This document shows, piece after piece, positions 39,814 to 49,212 of a stretch of 64,000 nt of DNA. This stretch comes from Bradyrhizobium sp. CCBAU 51765 (GTDB lineage Bacteria > Pseudomonadota > Alphaproteobacteria > Rhizobiales > Xanthobacteraceae). The position numbers and the translations under genes are program-made. The first letter of the stretch is position 1. Each line of letters opens with the position of its first letter. The notes under the pieces were generated by a model, which was given only the letters and a program-made list of their open reading frames with translations, had not been told where the DNA came from and searched no databases. The DNA is taken from NCBI RefSeq assembly GCF_015291725.1, contig NZ_CP030038.1:6871001-6935000 (forward strand), given 5' to 3'.

Positions 39814-39850
39814 CTCCACCACTATCGCGCCGAATCCAAGAGAGATTCAA

Positions 39851-40651
39851 ATGAACGTTCAAACGATCGAAGCAGTATCCCAGCATCCGATGAGCTTGCA
39901 TGGCAAGGTCGCGTTGATCGTTGGCGGCTACGGGGCAATCGGCACAACAATCTCGGAAGTGCTGACCCTTGCGGGTGCGACCAGCATTATTGCGGGACGA
40001 ACCGGCGACCAGGCGTTGGCTCTTGCCGCTGACCTGGCCGCGCAAGGCTTCTCTGCCCATGGTATTGAGCTAGACGCGTGCGACGCCAACGCTGTGCATG
40101 CGGTCTCTGCGTGCCTGAAACAACAACATGGTTCTATAGATATTTTGGTGAACTGCACTGGCTTCAACAAGGAGCAGATGCTGTTCGAGGTAACGCCGGA
40201 AGCCTTCGATGAGGTTTATTCCAGGACATTGCGTGCCGGAATGTTTCTCTCCCAGGCGGTCGCCGCTCAGCAATTATCTGCCGAAAGAGGCGGGAGTCAT
40301 ATTCATCTTCTTTCCGTGCGCTCATCGTTTGGCTTCCGAAACCGCGGCTATAGCGCCTTTTGCGCCGCCAAAGGCGGGCTCGCGGTATTGTTGAAGCAAC
40401 TGGCAACGGAATTGGGGCCGTACGGCATCACCGTAAATGGTGTCGCGCCTGGGTTGGTACGGACGCAGAAGAACGAAACAGTTTTCGATGACCCGACCGC
40501 ATTCAAGCGAGCCACCGCGAACATTCCGCTTGCGCGATTGGCTACGCCTGAGGATGTCGCGGGAGCTGTCCACTTCTTCGCGTCTTCGCTATCCCGTTTC
40601 GTGACGGGCCAGATTCTTCGCATCGATGGCGGGCTCACCGCCAGTACTTGA
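39851..40651 (+). CDS. Short-chain dehydrogenase/reductase with Tyr-to-Phe change
   Basis: 266 residues from ATG 39851 (AGAGAG upstream). The frame stays open upstream to 39347, but that part overlaps the previous gene. The Rossmann motif GGYGAIG (after VALIVG), VNCTGFNKE (NNAG-like) and a catalytic-Ser region LLSVRSSFGF are present. In the YxxxK position the sequence is GYSAFCAAKGGL, which aligns with AYCASKGG-type motifs, so the catalytic Tyr is Phe; another Tyr lies three residues earlier. The C-terminus (FFASSLSRFVTGQILRIDGG) is typical. It may have reduced or altered activity. It lies in the operon with the SelA-like and FAD enzymes, 26 bp before the latter. Confidence 0.82.
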   Translation: MNVQTIEAVSQHPMSLHGKVALIVGGYGAIGTTISEVLTLAGATSIIAGRTGDQALALAADLAAQGFSAHGIELDACDANAVHAVSACLKQQHGSIDILVNCTGFNKEQMLFEVTPEAFDEVYSRTLRAGMFLSQAVAAQQLSAERGGSHIHLLSVRSSFGFRNRGYSAFCAAKGGLAVLLKQLATELGPYGITVNGVAPGLVRTQKNETVFDDPTAFKRATANIPLARLATPEDVAGAVHFFASSLSRFVTGQILRIDGGLTAST

Positions 40652-40677
40652 GCAGATTTTCCAGGAAGGAGAAGCCG

Positions 40678-41811
40678 ATGAAAATCGGAGTCGTCGGGGC
40701 TGGTATCGTTGGCAGCTCCATTGCCTATCACCTCGGGAAGGCCGGTGCGCGAGTGACCGTTTTCGATATTGGCGAACCTGGAAACGGCGTCTCCTCCACA
40801 TCATTTGCATGTCTTAATGCGTTTGGCCAAGCCGAAGCCGACCTGCCGTTTAGGCTCGACGCTATCAAGTACCACAGCGTGATCGCTCGCGACGTCGGAA
40901 GCGAGCGACACCTCCACACCACTGGAACGCTGCGGCTCGCTTCCTTAGGAAATGCTGCTGAAAAACTCGAACAGAATGCCAAGGCCCTTTCCAAGTACGG
41001 AAGTCAGCTGGAATTCATTTCAGCGGCCGCAGCAGGTCGCCTCGAGCCATCTATCGGGACTGGATCGGCCGCCGAAGTAGTGTTTGTCCCGGAAGAAGGA
41101 TGGGTGAATGCGGGAGCGCTATGCCAGGCTCTGATCGAGCTCTCTACCAAACGGTTTGCGGTTCGTTATCGGCGGGAGCGAGTACAAGGTCTTGAGAGTC
41201 TGCAGTCAACGGCGCGCTTGCGCCTAACGACAGGAATTGAGGAATTCGACTCTCTCGTGCTGGCGGCCGGCAATGACACCAATGCACTGCTGACGTCTGC
41301 GGGGTTCATGCCACTTAGATTGACAGCAGCACCTGGCCCCCTTGTGGACCTCACTTGTTCGCTGGGCTCGCAAGGCGTGCGACGGGCTATCTACGCCGAC
41401 AAGCTCCATATCAGGCCGGGGGACCACGGAGGATTTCTGGCTGGCGTCGCGGCGGCCGCTGGTGACGGCCCCGAGCATGAGCGAATGGAGGAGGAGCGCC
41501 GTTCTCTGATTAGCTCGGCAAGCCAATGGATCATGAATTTCGCCGAAATGGGACAAAGATGGGCTGTTGGTGTACGCCCGATGCCGGCGGATGGTCGGCC
41601 GATGATTGGCCCTATTGACGAAGACCGCACCGTATACGTAGCGGTCATGCACGGCGGAATAACCCTTGGCCCGTTAGCAGGACGCCTCGTCGCAACTGAA
41701 ATAGTGCAAGAGAATGAGGCCGTCGAGCTAGGCGCCTATCGGCCCAGGCGATCAATTGCGCAAGATGCCGATTGGCGTGAGCCAACGCTGCCACCGGACC
41801 GTTCAACGTAG
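40678..41811 (+). CDS. FAD-dependent oxidoreductase, DAO (glycine/D-amino acid oxidase) family
   Basis: 377 residues from ATG 40678 with AAGGAG eight bases upstream. The N-terminal dinucleotide-binding motif MKIGVVGAGIVGSSIAYHLG and the C-terminal FAD/substrate segment GVRPMPADGRPMIGPI ... HGGITLGPLAGRLVA are characteristic of glycine oxidase/sarcosine oxidase-like enzymes. These oxidise the C-N bond of amino acids or secondary amines. It is the last gene of the likely operon with the SelA-like and SDR genes, so it probably tailors an amine in the phosphonate product or its alcohol partner. The substrate is unknown and the role is inference. Confidence 0.82.
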   Translation: MKIGVVGAGIVGSSIAYHLGKAGARVTVFDIGEPGNGVSSTSFACLNAFGQAEADLPFRLDAIKYHSVIARDVGSERHLHTTGTLRLASLGNAAEKLEQNAKALSKYGSQLEFISAAAAGRLEPSIGTGSAAEVVFVPEEGWVNAGALCQALIELSTKRFAVRYRRERVQGLESLQSTARLRLTTGIEEFDSLVLAAGNDTNALLTSAGFMPLRLTAAPGPLVDLTCSLGSQGVRRAIYADKLHIRPGDHGGFLAGVAAAAGDGPEHERMEEERRSLISSASQWIMNFAEMGQRWAVGVRPMPADGRPMIGPIDEDRTVYVAVMHGGITLGPLAGRLVATEIVQENEAVELGAYRPRRSIAQDADWREPTLPPDRST

Positions 41812-42508
41812 CTCGCAACGCGCCGGAACGGGATCACGGATACAAAGCTTAACTAAACGAGAGAGCTGGACGCGATGATAAACTGAGCAGATTGACTTAT
41901 CGGCAGCTGTCGTCGCCAAAGGGGGCGGCAAAGCTTTCCACAGATTTTACCGAGCGAGCCGTCGATCGCCAGCTCGAACCGTCATTTGGTAGCACCTATT
42001 ACTGCGGTTTCGTGGTCCCCAAAATAGCCGACGGGCAAGACAGCCGCTCGGTACGGACGGTTTCGATTCAGGGCATTTTCAGATTGAGGTTGCGGCCGTG
42101 AGTGTGACGGATGAGGGTTCATTCCACCCGAGCAATGCACGCGGCAGTCACGATGGATGATCCTGGGCGGACAGGCGCGACGGGTTGCATGCATGTCGTC
42201 GTCACGCGGCGCCCGCGGTTTCCGCGCCTGCACCTTGCAATGCGAGGAGCCGGCGCGGAGAACTTCGACGAACCGGATCCCGCTCTTCTCCGAGATTCAG
42301 ATCATGCCGCGTTCGATACGATCAATCCGGCGAAGATCGATTAGGCCGGCCTGCAACAGCCACGACCGCCAACCTGAAAGATCTCATTGCTCGGCGTTAC
42401 TTTGCTACAATGTTTGCTTCATCGGTGTGCCGGTCTTGCGGACTAGACAACGCAGCAGGGCAAGCTGGAACGCGCTCATATGGTCAAGCACGATTGCGCG
42501 TCGCTTTT
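41812..42508. other. Stretch without a supported gene
   Basis: Downstream of the FAD oxidoreductase. No domain or good start site is visible in any frame, and no clear terminator hairpin was found. Confidence 0.45.
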
Positions 42509-42750
42509 CTATTGCGCCGCTGGGCACGTGGGTCCGGTCTTTGCCGCGATATTCGTCGCTCCATCTTCCTCTGCGGCGCACCGGGTTGGATACTCTTTGA
42601 CCACCCCATTCTTGGTTCCGCAATGTATGATCTGCGGCCATGTAGGTTTCTCCTGAGCGATCTGATCCGCGACAATTTATCGGTGTGCTGCTCAGCAGAC
42701 GCCAAGCCACCGCTAAACATGCTGACAGCGAAGATTAGGGCCGACTTAGA
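42509..42750 (-). pseudogene. Small secreted Cys-containing (Kazal-like) protein, frameshifted
   Basis: A signal-peptide-like segment SALIFAVSMFSGGLASA (about 42744-42694) is in one minus-strand frame. After a frameshift near 42690, another frame gives PQIIHCGTKNGVVKEYPTRC then AAEEDGATNIAAKTGPTCPA, ending at 42509. CGTKNGVxKxYPTxCxAxxDGA resembles the Kazal-like CG-DG-TY---C pattern of small secreted proteins. No convincing start codon is left. A related decayed gene lies beyond the IS21 element at 46.3 kb. Confidence 0.45.
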
Positions 42751-43032
42751 ACGAATGAACAGGCTCTCTCCCTCAATGATACTGCAGATCAGAGTGGACG
42801 CACCTACTATGGGAACCGCCAAGGCAAAGGCCAACTTGCGCTTCGCGCGGCGGGTGCAGCAAGCGCCTTTTTCTTGGAACCCTGTTCGCCGACAATGCAC
42901 CCCGCTGTTTGAGGCGTGATCCAATAGGAGAAGCCGAGGTGCAACGCTTTTTGAAGGACGGAAGACGCAATCTCGTAAGCATTCACGCTCCCGGTGATCG
43001 AGCCGCGCAATAACTGTATGTGCATCAAGCCG

Positions 43033-43407
43033 TCAATGGCATTCTTTTTTGACTGAGGTCGCAATTCCAGCGAGTGTGAGTTCGTTGACCATCCCGTCAA
43101 GCTTGATTCCACTGCCTTCGGCACAAAGGATAGTACCGTCATATTTGTAGACAACCGCAGTCTCTGATTCGAATATCCATAGTCCGAACTCCGCTGGACC
43201 AACAAAACCGCGCCGGATCTTTTCCCAATCGGCTTGGCTGATCATGTAGGTGTTGGCCTGCCCCGTGGGAGCCCCGCACATTTGGATGATCTTGAAACGG
43301 CAACCGCTTCTTTTCTTGGCTAATAGTGTGAGCTCCGAAACTTTCCAGCACGGCTCTGTCTTGATCGAGAGTACGGGCCTTACCTTCGCTGCATTGCAAA
43401 CTGCCAT
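43033..43407 (-). CDS. Possible small protein of unknown function
   Basis: 124 residues (MAVCNAAKVRPVL...). Internal sequence such as ANTYMISQADWEKIRRGFVG and YKYDGTILCAEGSGIKLDG looks protein-like, with no known domain. The gene ends near a shorter alternative frame, and its start lies 51 bp from the IS21 target duplication, so its promoter or N-terminus may have been disrupted. Low confidence. Confidence 0.35.
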   Translation of the reverse strand: MAVCNAAKVRPVLSIKTEPCWKVSELTLLAKKRSGCRFKIIQMCGAPTGQANTYMISQADWEKIRRGFVGPAEFGLWIFESETAVVYKYDGTILCAEGSGIKLDGMVNELTLAGIATSVKKECH

Positions 43408-43457
43408 CGGGCTTGCCTCCTACCAGCGAAGAAATTTCGTGACAGCAATCGCGGGCA

Positions 43458-43465
43458 CGTAAGGC
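43458..43465. repeat. Left 8-bp target-site duplication of the IS21 element
   Basis: CGTAAGGC directly precedes the element end TGCGGATTCCAG. The identical 8-mer follows the right end at 46189-46196. Confidence 0.85.
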
Positions 43466-43730
43466 TGCGGATTCCAGGGATGGCGATCAGGTGTTCCAGG
43501 CGATCGTGATCACGGATTCCAGTGATCGCGATCGGTTCGGAGACGAACACGACTGACGGGCTTATGTGTGCTGGAAATTGTCTCCTGGTCAAGGCTGGCG
43601 GGTTGGTTCGAAGGTCGTTCCGGCGGTCCATGGGAGGGCCCCGTGCGCGGCGCGGAGTGCCCCCACGAGCGACGGAGCGACGCGCGCGGGAGGGGCCTGT
43701 GGGCCGGCGGGGCGATCGTGCGCGAGGTGC

Positions 43731-44449
43731 TCACGGCTTTTTCTTTTCGCCGGCTTGACGCCGCAGACTGTCGCCCTTGAGCTCGATGCGATGAGCATTG
43801 TGAATGATGCGATCCAATATCGCATCGCCGAGGGTGGGATCGGCAATGACATCATGCCATTGCGACACGGGCACCTGACTCGTGATCAACAACGATCCCT
43901 TGTCGTAGCGGTCGTCGACGATCTCAAGCAGATCACGGCGCTGGTCGGCGGTGAGCGGTTCGGGTCCCCAGTCGTCAAGGATGAGGAGATTGACGCGCTC
44001 GAGCGCGGTGATCAGGCGCGCCAGACGGCCTTCGCCGCGCGCCTGGGCGAGATCAGCGAACAGGCGGGATGCCCGCTTGTAGAGGACGGAAAAGCCGGCG
44101 CGGCAGGCCTTGTTGCCGAGCGCACAGGCAAGCCAGGACTTGCCGGTGCCGGTTGGACCGACGATGACCAGGTGGTTGGCATCGCGGATCCATTGGCAGG
44201 TGCCGAGGTTCTGGAAGAGCGAACGATCGAGACCACGGGCGGTACGATAGTCGACGTTCTCGATGGTGGCGGCTTGACGGAGCTTGGCGCTGGTCAAGCG
44301 ACGCGTGATGCGACGGTTGTCTCAGGCCGAGCCAATCGGCGTGCGGCATCCCGGCTGCCTCGGGATTGTTCTGCAGTTCAGTGAGGCCATCGGCCATGGT
44401 GGCGAGGCCGAGGGCGCGCAAGCGATCGACGGTAGGGTGAAACGAGCAT
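43731..44449 (-). pseudogene. istB: IstB helper ATPase of the IS21 element, frameshifted
   Basis: The 189-residue main frame holds the AAA+ ATPase: LVIVGPTGTGKSWLACALG (Walker A) and LLILDDWGPEPL (Walker B). The N-terminal part (HPTVDRLRALGLATMADGLT ... MPHADWLGL) is in another frame at 44320-44440, and a small deletion at about 44315 removes the linking residues. The start ATG at 44449 is in a third frame. IstB loads IstA on target DNA; this copy cannot make a full protein. Confidence 0.82.
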
Positions 44450-44462
44450 GCTGATCTCCTGA

Positions 44463-45994
44463 TCAATTGTAGTAACTGCGGCCGCGAATGTTGGCGTGGA
44501 AGAGAATGGGCGTCTCATCGGCGGGCGGAGCGGTCCTGTCGGTGCCGTTCTTGAGGATGGCAGCGACCGATTTGTAGGAACGGGCGTTGAGCAGCAGGGC
44601 ACGGGCGCAGGCGGCGTCGACGCGCTCCTGACCGTAGCGCTTGACCAGCCCGAGAATACCGATGGCGGAGCGGAAGCCCTGTTCCGGATGCGGCCGCGAC
44701 CGCAGGATGACGTCGATCAGGGTGTCGGCGTCGGGGCCGACCTTGGCAGCTTCGGAACGAATACGCTCATGGGTCCAGTCGCGATAACGGCGATGCGAGC
44801 TCGGCATATGCTCGGCAATCGTCGTCGGGCGATGCGGCAGGGTGCTGCGCAGATGCGACGCCACCCGCTTGCCGCGCAGGAAAATCTCGACGGTCTTTTG
44901 GGTGACGCGGGTCTCGACCTCACGAGGTTGTGAGGGACGCTGTAGTAATGCTTGGCGATCTCGATGTGATAATCGAGGTTGACCCGGCAGCGCTTCCACT
45001 CGGCATACTGGTACGGTTCATCCGGCAAGGGAGTGAGCGCCGGACGATCGAGCTCTTCGAAGAGGTCACGCCGACTTCGCCCCCAGCTCCGGAGAGGTCG
45101 GTCGTTCAGCTCGACGAGGAGCGCGTGGATCGCCTCGTTGAGGGCGGCGAGCGAGAAGAAGCGGCGGTTGCGCAGGCGCGCCAGAATCCATCGCCCGACG
45201 ATTTGGACCCCGACTTCGACCTTGGCTTTGTCGCGCGGACGATACGGTCGCGCCGGGACGATGGCGGTGCGGTAATGGCGGGCGAGATCGGCATAGGTCC
45301 GGTTGACCATCGGCTCGTGAAAGCAGGCCCGGGTGATGCCGGCCTTCAGATTATCGCTCACCGTCTGCTGGGCCACGCCGCCGAAATAGGCAAAGGCCCG
45401 AACGTGCGAGGCGATCCAGTCCGGCAGGCTCTGAGTGAGGCTGGCTTCGGCGTAGGTGTAGTTCGAGGCGCCGAGCACGGCGACGAAGATCTGCATGCTG
45501 CGCACCTCGCCGCTGAGCCCGTCAACCACCTCCATCGTGTGGCCGGAATAGTCGACGAACAGCTTCTCGCCGGCGACATGGACTTGGCGCAGGGTCGGCT
45601 TGAGGCGGCCGGCCCATTCCTTGTAACGCTCGCAGAACCAAGAATAGCTGAAGCTGTCGGCGCTTGCGTCGCAATACTCCTCCCACAACAACATCAGCGT
45701 GACGTTCGGGCGCGGCAGCTCGCGATGCACGAGCGTCCAATCGGGCTGCGGACGCTCGTCGCTGGGCCGATCGGAGGGTGGCGGATATAAGCGGTTCTCG
45801 AGCCGGACATCGTCATCCAGCTCCGGCGGCAACGGCCAGGTCAGGTCGGCGCGGCGGGTTCGGTTGAGGTACTTGCTGACCGTGCCTTGGGCCAAGCCAA
45901 GGCTGCGGGCAACAGCGCGTTGCGACATGCCGACGCTGTAGTGCAGGCGTAGAACTTCACGAATGTGGCGCATGGACAGTCTCTCGGTCGGCAT
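44463..45994 (-). pseudogene. istA: IstA transposase of the IS21 element, frameshifted
   Basis: From ATG 45994 the N-terminal helix-turn-helix (MRHIREVLRLHYSVGMSQRA), the DDE integrase core (FVDYSGHTMEV, SDNLKAGI, RPYRPRDKAKVEVGVQ) and YHIEIAKHYYSVPHNLV are in one frame. Near 44925 one base is missing, and the C-terminal ~150 residues (VETRVTQKTVEIFLRGKRVA ... to the stop at 44463) continue in the next frame. A full IstA of about 510 residues would result without this change. The DDE residues are before the break. Confidence 0.85.
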
Positions 45995-46188
45995 CTCGAT
46001 CCTCTGCGGTTCGGCAAAAGACCAAGCTACCCGGGTTGCAGACTGTCAGCGGTGTGCGTCTCCCCGTCCCCCCGATCACCATCGCTGGAAATAGCGATCA
46101 CGATCGGCTGGAAACGGTGATCACGATGCTCTGGAATGGGTGATCACGATGACCTGGAATCGGTGATCACGATCGGCTGGAACGCGCA

Positions 46189-46196
46189 CGTAAGGC
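46189..46196. repeat. Right 8-bp target-site duplication of the IS21 element
   Basis: CGTAAGGC directly follows the element end CTGGAACGCGCA, identical to 43458-43465. Confidence 0.85.
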
Positions 46197-46254
46197 ACGC
46201 AAACCTGAGGGTTACCAAGGCGGACACGCCTCCTTGATGAGAGGCCGATCCGCA

Positions 46255-46577
46255 TCAACAGCTTCCGTCATTCTTCTTGCCGACGTGCTTCTTCTGCCGC
46301 TCGCAACCATTGTTGTAAGTTTTTCCGTCACAACCGCAGACAGGGATCACCGATTTTGCACGCGATTGCCGACAAAACTTGCCGACCTTGACGCATACGC
46401 CTGAAGAATCAGCAAAGCCACATTGGCCTGGCGTTGGATCGCACCAAAGTCCGCGGTCGCATTTGATCCCGCCGAAGCCGCCGCACGCCTCACCGACTTT
46501 TGCAACTTGCGAGGAAGAGGGGCACCAAAAGCGACTGCGAGGAACAACATGAAGAAAGGTACTGCTTTGAGGGACAT
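46255..46577 (-). pseudogene. Secreted Kazal-type protease-inhibitor-like protein, one frameshift
   Basis: ATG 46577 has GGAG eight bases upstream and begins a signal peptide (MSLKAVPFFMLFLAVAFGA). A frameshift near 46500 moves the reading to the frame VAKVGEACGGFGGIKCDRGL followed by a Cys-rich region, ending PVCGCDGKTYNNGCERQ and the stop. CGCDGKTYNNxC is the core of Kazal-type serine protease inhibitor domains, here preceded by an IGFBP-like Cys-rich segment. It would be a small periplasmic or secreted protein of about 105 residues. It lies 59 bp from the IS21 right end. One base change would restore it. Confidence 0.65.
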
Positions 46578-46639
46578 CTGCGACGCTCCATGGCAATGGA
46601 TAGAAAAAACTCCGCCCACCCACTTATAAGTGGAGAGCG

Positions 46640-47317
46640 CTCACCAATTTGGCTGTTATGCGCGAGAAGATCAGAACAAGTTTCTGCGGTGCTGGTTATT
46701 GATGACAGCTCACTGCCTAAGCAGGGTGAGCGCTCGGTCGGTGTAGCGGCTCAATACGCGTCGGCTCTCGGTAAAACGGCAAATTGCCAAACCCTGGTGT
46801 CTTTAACGCTTGCGCGGCGAAGCTATGGGCACTGCTGAGTCGGCGGCCGAAGGATGAGATCGACGATGGCGTGACGTACGGGGGCATGGTTGGTTGTGCC
46901 AGTCGAACACCGAACGCCACGGTCCAAGCCGGAGACGAGACACGTCGCTTGTCCAACTGTCAGGCAGAAAGAGACGTAACGCGACCATGACGCGCGGTCC
47001 TAAAGCGATCTGCGGCGGGTGCACGCGGCCGGACACGAGACAGGATCGCCCCGTCGCAAACGCGGCCCACCAGGCTCAGCTCAGGCCATCCGTTCGGGTT
47101 CTCGTGCCAGCGGGCCCCCTGAACCGGACCGTTTCGTCTATCCTGGATGAGCACAGCATGGGCTTTCGTTTGATCGGCAGGCATTCTACATGTTGAATCA
47201 GATCGGAGCCCAGCGCTTTGTGCCGCATTTCAGGTCGAGGCAGAACTTTCCTGCTCATCGTTTGCGAGAGCGACCTGGATGCGCCGATCTCCGCAACAGT
47301 CTACACTTTAAGGAAGC
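46640..47317. other. Stretch without a supported gene
   Basis: Nothing recognisable between the Kazal-type gene and the aminotransferase stop. Confidence 0.45.
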
Positions 47318-48439
47318 CTATATATTCTCGTGCACAAGAGGCCTGAGCGCTGTCAAGGCTTCTCCAAGGCTGGCACGGGTTTCGGGGCTACCTAAGACGA
47401 TGCGAATGCCCTCGGGGGAACTGTCTTCATCGACCGCGAACATGCTTCCGGACCGAACCAAGACACCGGCCTCAGCTGCCGCCGCGACAAAGCTCCGCTG
47501 CGTCCATCTGCGCGGGAGCGCCAACCACATGTGTAGTGATTCCGGCTTGGTCAGGTAGCTTGCATGAATGAACAACCTCGCGGCCATTTCCTGTCGCGCG
47601 ACCGCCTCATTGCGTACAGCGAGCAGCACTCTCTCAGCGGTGCCATCGGCAATCCAACTTTGAGCGAGCAAAGCGGACAGGGGGGTGACATGCCAAGTCG
47701 AGATCGTGTGAAAGCGATCAAACGCGCTTGTGGCCGCCTGAGCGGAGGGCATCAACAGATAAGCAATCTTCAAACCAGGGCCAATACACTTGGCGAGGCC
47801 TGCGGCGTACCAGGTGACGTCAGGGGCCAACGCACTGATCGGGGGCGGAGCTTCCGGTGGAAGCAGCCCGTAAACATCGTCCTCAATAATCACAACGCCA
47901 TATCGCCTCGCGACATCGGCGAGCGCGAGCCGTCGTTCATGCGACATCGTGATTGTGGTTGGGTTATGGAGTGTCGGCGTAAGGAATAGCGCTTTGGGAC
48001 TGAGCTTTCTGCACGCGTGCTCGAACGCCTCCGGCGCCGCTCCGTCGTCATCCATCGCGATGCCCTTGACGGACATGTTCAAGAAGCTGGCAATCCGCCG
48101 CACCCCGTAATAGCTCAAGCTTTCTGTCAGCAGCACATTGCCGCTTCCAACCACGTTGACCAATGTGATTAGGAGGCCACTCTGAGTACCGTTCGTAACG
48201 ATGATCCGGTCAATCGACGGCGCAGCCCCGAAGCGCTTGGCTAGCCAAGCCGCTCCAGCTTGACGATCAGAATCAGTTCCTTGAAAACGATGATATCTCA
48301 ACAGCGTTGCGACGTCTCCTCGTTGAGATATCTCAAGCAGCGTTCTCGACAACGCCGCCCCCATCCATTCTGGGGTCGGCGGAGTGGTTCTTATAAGGCT
48401 GATTGGCTTTCCATGTCGATGACTGCCAGGGACATTCAT
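47318..48439 (-). CDS. MocR-type PLP aminotransferase without HTH domain
   Basis: 373 residues from ATG 48439 (GGAG nine bases upstream). It is a fold-type I aminotransferase of the subgroup fused to GntR helix-turn-helix domains in MocR regulators and related to LysN-type 2-aminoadipate aminotransferases. Motifs are VTNGTQSGLLITL, PTLHNPTTITM, IIEDDVYGLLP, and GLAKCIGPGLKIAYL with the PLP Lys. No DNA-binding domain precedes it, so it is an enzyme. It is a clear paralogue of the gene at 58346-59488. The phosphonate context suggests an amino-phosphonate or related amino acid as substrate, which is inference. The methyltransferase gene lies upstream on the opposite strand. Confidence 0.8.
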   Translation of the reverse strand: MNVPGSHRHGKPISLIRTTPPTPEWMGAALSRTLLEISQRGDVATLLRYHRFQGTDSDRQAGAAWLAKRFGAAPSIDRIIVTNGTQSGLLITLVNVVGSGNVLLTESLSYYGVRRIASFLNMSVKGIAMDDDGAAPEAFEHACRKLSPKALFLTPTLHNPTTITMSHERRLALADVARRYGVVIIEDDVYGLLPPEAPPPISALAPDVTWYAAGLAKCIGPGLKIAYLLMPSAQAATSAFDRFHTISTWHVTPLSALLAQSWIADGTAERVLLAVRNEAVARQEMAARLFIHASYLTKPESLHMWLALPRRWTQRSFVAAAAEAGVLVRSGSMFAVDEDSSPEGIRIVLGSPETRASLGEALTALRPLVHENI

Positions 48440-48479
48440 TTTTGCCAGCTCCAGTTGAAGTAAGCAGTGCAATGAGACA

Positions 48480-49212
48480 ACGCTATGCTCGCTAGTTCAG
48501 AGACATCGACGTTCGCGCCGGCGTGGCCGGGGCTCGCTGAAGAGCGCGACCATAGGATCTCTCGAAGGCGAGTATGGTCGAAGAGGCCTTCATGCCCCAC
48601 CGAAGCGCTCAGTGGCCTCCTCTCGCCCGCTCACGGTCCCCACCCACGCTGCTCAGCAACACAAAGATCAATTTCTCCTCCTCTCCTCAAGAGCCCCCGC
48701 GGCGGCCGCCTTCCCTCAACCAGGTGTGACCCACTGCAAGACAGCGTTGATCCACCAAGATGATCGGATCGACAGGGTTGCCGGCCGAACGAGAGCGTCT
48801 TCTTGGACTTCGCCGGCGCGCTTGGTCGACACTCGAAATAAATGAAGCAGCTCGCGTTCAAATCAATGACCAACGTGGGTAGTTGATAAAAATGAGAGCG
48901 TGTGAACGATAGTGTCGACGAAAGGGTGGCCCTGCATTCGAATCAACTCTGCTGTCGCGTGATGCGCTTTTACAAAACCAGGACGCTCTTCAAGTGTAGC
49001 CCCCGGCGAGAACAAACAACTCTCCGTAGAGCGCTGATTCTAACGGCCGCCCTGCTTCGGCGAACGATGAATTTGCTGCGGCCCCCCGAGATCCGAGACA
49101 ACCGGATCGGGCTCGTACATCCAAGTACCGTAGCCGTTCTAAACGCCGCCTAGGACATCCTCGCAGCCAAGCGGGCTTTTCTCGTTCCGCAACAAGCGAT
49201 CGGAGGTGAGCG
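48480..49212. other. Stretch without a supported gene
   Basis: The divergent region between the MocR-type aminotransferase and the methyltransferase. No domain-bearing frame was found; it presumably carries promoters for both, but none could be recognised. Confidence 0.45.

Larger units (their letters stand above)
43466..46188 (-). mobile_element. IS21-family insertion sequence, inactive copy
   Basis: The ends are TGCGGATTCCAG (left) and CTGGAACGCGCA (right), imperfect inverted repeats beginning TG and ending CA as in IS21. The exact 8-bp duplication CGTAAGGC flanks both sides. Inside each end are several copies of a CTGGAA/GATCACGAT-type repeat about 25 bp apart (right end 46083-46188, left end 43470-43540), the usual multiple transposase-binding repeats. 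It encodes istA and istB on the minus strand, both frameshifted, so the copy is immobile by itself. Confidence 0.88.

Noticed and set aside
39347..39850. N-terminal extension of the SDR protein
   Set aside because: It overlaps the SelA-like gene in another frame; the ATG at 39851 with a ribosome-binding site gives a normal SDR length.
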